Assembly (NCBI GenBank): GCA_938040725.1
Contig: CALHZX010000028.1
Span: 1 to 33,525 of the forward strand
Reading direction: 5' to 3'
From: an uncultured Actinomyces sp.
GTDB lineage: Bacteria > Actinomycetota > Actinomycetes > Actinomycetales > Actinomycetaceae
Length of the DNA: 33,525 nucleotides
The notes beneath the pieces were generated by a model. The model was not told the DNA's origin, made no database searches, and saw only the letters and a list, made by a program, of their open reading frames with translations. A program made the translations under genes and the position numbers. Below, piece by piece: positions 31,089-33,525 of the stretch; positions within the stretch are counted from its first letter, which is position 1, and each line of letters opens with the position of its first letter.

Positions 31089-33525
31089 ATGCCCAGCGTC
31101 ATCCGCGTGCGCGGCGCCCGCGTCCACAACCTGAAAAACGTGGACGTCGACGTTCCTCTGAACACGTTCGTCGCAGTCGCGGGCGTGTCCGGGTCGGGCA
31201 AGTCCTCCCTGGCCCTGGGCACGCTCTACGCGGAGGGATCGCGGCGTTACCTGGAGTCCCTGGCGACCTACACGCGTCGGCGCATCTCCCAGGCTGCCAA
31301 GGCCTCGGTCGACGAGGTTGCGCACGTGCCCGCCGCGCTCGCGCTGCGCCAGCGCCCTGGTGTACCCGACGTGCGCTCCACCTTTGGTACTGCGACGGAG
31401 CTTCTCAACCACCTGCGCCTCCTGTTTTCGCGCGCGGGTTCCTACCTGTGCCCCAACGGGCACCGCGTCCCGCCCTCGCGCAACGTGGCCCTAGAAGTGC
31501 CTCTCACGTGCCCGCAGTGTGCGGACTCCTTCTACGGCCTCGGCGCCGAGGAGATGGCCTTCAACTCGGGCGGCGCGTGTCCGGTGTGCGAGGGGACGGG
31601 CGTCCAGCGCGTCGTCAACCGAGCGTCCCTCGTACCCGATGAATCCCTCACTATTGACGAGGGCGCGGTTTCCCCATGGGGGTCCCTCATGTGGAAGCTC
31701 ATGAAGGACGTCGCCCGCGAAATGGGCGTGCGCACGAACGTGCCCTTCCGGGACCTGAGTGATGCGGAGAAGACGATCGTTTACGAGGGGCCCGCTGAGA
31801 AACGTCACATCGTCGTCGCCACCAAGACCGGTGGCGCGGAGCTGGACTTCACCTACTTCAATGCGGTCGCCACAGTCGAAAACGCCTTGTCGAAGGCGAA
31901 AGACGAGAAGGCCCTCGCCCGCGTGGAAAAATACCTCATCACCCGCACATGCCCCGCGTGCGACGGCACGCGCCTGGGGGAACGTGTACGCTCCACGCTC
32001 ATCGACGGCATCGACCTGGGCGAGGCCTCTCGCCTGACCCTCACGGAGCTGCGCGAGTGGGTGTGCCGCGTCCCCGGCCTCGTTCCGGATGAGGTCGCAC
32101 CCATGGCTCGCGTCATCGTCGATGAGATGGCCGAGCCGATGGATCGCCTCGTGCAGCTCGGCCTGTCCTATCTGTCCCTTGACCGCGCGTCCTCGACGTT
32201 GTCCAACGGCGAGCGCCAGCGCGTGCAGCTCGCCCGAGCCGTACGTAACCGGACGACCGGGGTCCTCTACGTGCTGGACGAGCCGACAATCGGCCTGCAC
32301 CCCTCCAACGTCGACGGTGTCCTATCGATCATCCGTCAGCTCATCGCCGACGGAAACTCCGTTGTCGTCGTCGACCACGACACGCGGGTCCTGGGGGCCG
32401 CCGGCCACCTCATCGAGATCGGACCCGGAGCGGGAGCGGACGGTGGTCGCGTCATCTTCCAGGGCCCCATCAACGAGGCCTCCCACGCCCCCGCGTCCCG
32501 CATCGGCCCGTACATGGCTGGGGTGCATCGGGTTGAGCGTGCAGCGGGGGAGTCGGATCATGGCGCGGACGTCGACGGGCGCGGAGCGATTCACCTAGAC
32601 ACGTCGCAGATACACACGGTGCGGCCCCTGAGTGTGGACATTCCCATCGGCTCGCTGACGGCCGTCACGGGCGTCAGTGGGTCGGGTAAGACGACACTCG
32701 TCCTTGAGTCGCTAGTTCCCGCGCTGCGTGCGCGCTTGGCGGGCGAGTCGCTGCCCGCGCACGTGCGCGACGTGGATGCTGGCGGTCTGTCGCGGGTCAA
32801 CCTCATTGATGCGACGCCGATCGGAGTGAACGTGCGCTCGACCGTGGCCACGTACTCCGGTGTCCTGGATGAGCTGCGCCGGGCGTTTGCGCGTACCGAG
32901 GAGGCGCAGGCGGCCGGGTTGAAGCCCGGTGCCTTCTCGTACAACACGGGTTCGCTTCGATGCCCCACGTGCGACGGGACCGGGCAGATCACGCTGGATG
33001 TGCAATTTTTGCCCGACGTGGACATTGAGTGCACAGATTGCCGGGGGAGCCGCTACGGCGCGCAGGCGTCGCAGATCCGCCGCGATGGGTTGAGCCTGCC
33101 CGACATCATGGCGATGAGCGTGGACGAGGCAAGGGCGGCCGTGCGTGGGCTAAAGAAAGCGGGCGCCCTCCTCGAGACCCTGGCCGACCTCGGCCTGGGA
33201 TACCTGACGCTGGGGGAGGCCACTCCCGCCCTGTCCGGCGGCGAGGCGCAGAGACTCAAGTTGGCCTCGGAGATGGGACGGCGCCAAGACGGGACGCTGT
33301 TCGTCTTCGACGAGCCGACCATCGGCCTGCATCCGGACGACGTGCAGGTCCTCCTCGATGTGCTCCAGCACCTCATCGAGCGGGGAGCGAGCGTCCTCGT
33401 CATCGAGCACGACCTGGACCTGATCCGTTGCGCCGACTGGGTCATCGATATGGGACCGGGCGGCGGCATGGAGGGCGGCCGCATCGTCGCACAGGGGACG
33501 CCGACCGATATTGCAGCCAACGAGG
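31089..33525 (+). CDS. uvrA: Class II UvrA-like ABC ATPase (excinuclease subunit A paralogue), right end missing
   Basis: The frame is open from ATG 31089, one base after the era stop, to the window edge, so ~812 residues are seen. There are two ABC modules: Walker A GVSGSGKSS near 33-41 and GVSGSGKTT in the second half; signatures LSNGERQRVQLA and LSGGEAQRLKLA; Walker B VLDEPTIGLHP and VFDEPTIGLHP. Zinc-finger pairs CPQC...CPVC and CPTC...CTDC are present. The protein reaches the final conserved region by residue ~800, whereas housekeeping UvrA has ~950. The inserted UvrB-binding region is therefore missing or reduced, as in class II (UvrA2/DrrC-type) proteins linked to tolerance of DNA-binding drugs. 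Whether it acts in repair or in self-resistance is open. Confidence 0.9.
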   Translation, partial: MPSVIRVRGARVHNLKNVDVDVPLNTFVAVAGVSGSGKSSLALGTLYAEGSRRYLESLATYTRRRISQAAKASVDEVAHVPAALALRQRPGVPDVRSTFGTATELLNHLRLLFSRAGSYLCPNGHRVPPSRNVALEVPLTCPQCADSFYGLGAEEMAFNSGGACPVCEGTGVQRVVNRASLVPDESLTIDEGAVSPWGSLMWKLMKDVAREMGVRTNVPFRDLSDAEKTIVYEGPAEKRHIVVATKTGGAELDFTYFNAVATVENALSKAKDEKALARVEKYLITRTCPACDGTRLGERVRSTLIDGIDLGEASRLTLTELREWVCRVPGLVPDEVAPMARVIVDEMAEPMDRLVQLGLSYLSLDRASSTLSNGERQRVQLARAVRNRTTGVLYVLDEPTIGLHPSNVDGVLSIIRQLIADGNSVVVVDHDTRVLGAAGHLIEIGPGAGADGGRVIFQGPINEASHAPASRIGPYMAGVHRVERAAGESDHGADVDGRGAIHLDTSQIHTVRPLSVDIPIGSLTAVTGVSGSGKTTLVLESLVPALRARLAGESLPAHVRDVDAGGLSRVNLIDATPIGVNVRSTVATYSGVLDELRRAFARTEEAQAAGLKPGAFSYNTGSLRCPTCDGTGQITLDVQFLPDVDIECTDCRGSRYGAQASQIRRDGLSLPDIMAMSVDEARAAVRGLKKAGALLETLADLGLGYLTLGEATPALSGGEAQRLKLASEMGRRQDGTLFVFDEPTIGLHPDDVQVLLDVLQHLIERGASVLVIEHDLDLIRCADWVIDMGPGGGMEGGRIVAQGTPTDIAANE

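Noticed and set aside
1..33525. tRNA, rRNA, riboswitches and transposase genes
   Set aside because: I looked for tRNA-like arms, conserved rRNA stretches and DDE-type transposase frames and found none I could support.

Overview
High-GC actinobacterial chromosome, most likely Actinomycetaceae (Schaalia/Actinomyces type). The basis is the GC-rich codon use, the gene run phoH-ybeY-corC-like-era, and a secreted subtilase carrying 20-residue choline-binding-type repeats, an architecture I associate with oral Actinomyces/Schaalia. Species cannot be settled from the sequence alone.

Layout. 1-540: 3' end of a membrane protein gene and a strong hairpin. 591-5641: a CRISPR array of 64 repeat positions (37-bp repeat, about 59 distinct spacers). 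Its degenerate end is at the left and its leader is at the right (5642-5894), so it is read on the minus strand. 5895-7966: adaptation genes on the plus strand, an unusual two-domain cas1 followed by an overlapping cas2. 7974-19223: a minus-strand, tightly overlapping effector operon. In transcription order it holds cas6, a two-TM protein of unknown family, cas10, a Cas7-Csx10 fusion, a triple-Cas7 fusion, csx19 and a TIGR03986-type RAMP protein. 19224-19626: intergenic. 19627-22062: secreted subtilase. Then a flavoprotein disulfide reductase (minus), a Phd/YefM-like antitoxin, hrpB (minus), a 40-residue antitoxin remnant, the housekeeping operon phoH-ybeY-corC-like-era, and a class II uvrA that runs off the right edge.

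How the system would work. The array transcript has repeats that fold as a GCACC/GGTGC hairpin followed by exactly eight bases, ATTAAGAC. This is what Cas6 cleavage would leave as the crRNA 5' handle. The complex would contain Cas10 (cyclase motif GGDD present, no HD nuclease), five Cas7-like domains spread over three polypeptides, one Csx10 (Cas5-like) domain and Csx19. This is a type III-D layout close to the fused III-D variants, but with a Cas7x3 fusion. The membrane protein between cas6 and cas10 is the best candidate for a signal-activated effector.

Most interesting points: (1) the Cas7x3 fusion; (2) a Cas1 whose N-terminal half looks like a reverse transcriptase that has lost its catalytic residues; (3) most spacers read on the plus strand as coding sequence, several with ribosome binding site and start codon, so the crRNAs would be antisense to mRNA; (4) an identical ~195-bp insert breaking two CRISPR repeats; (5) the unknown membrane protein. 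Domain calls are by eye; no database search was possible.
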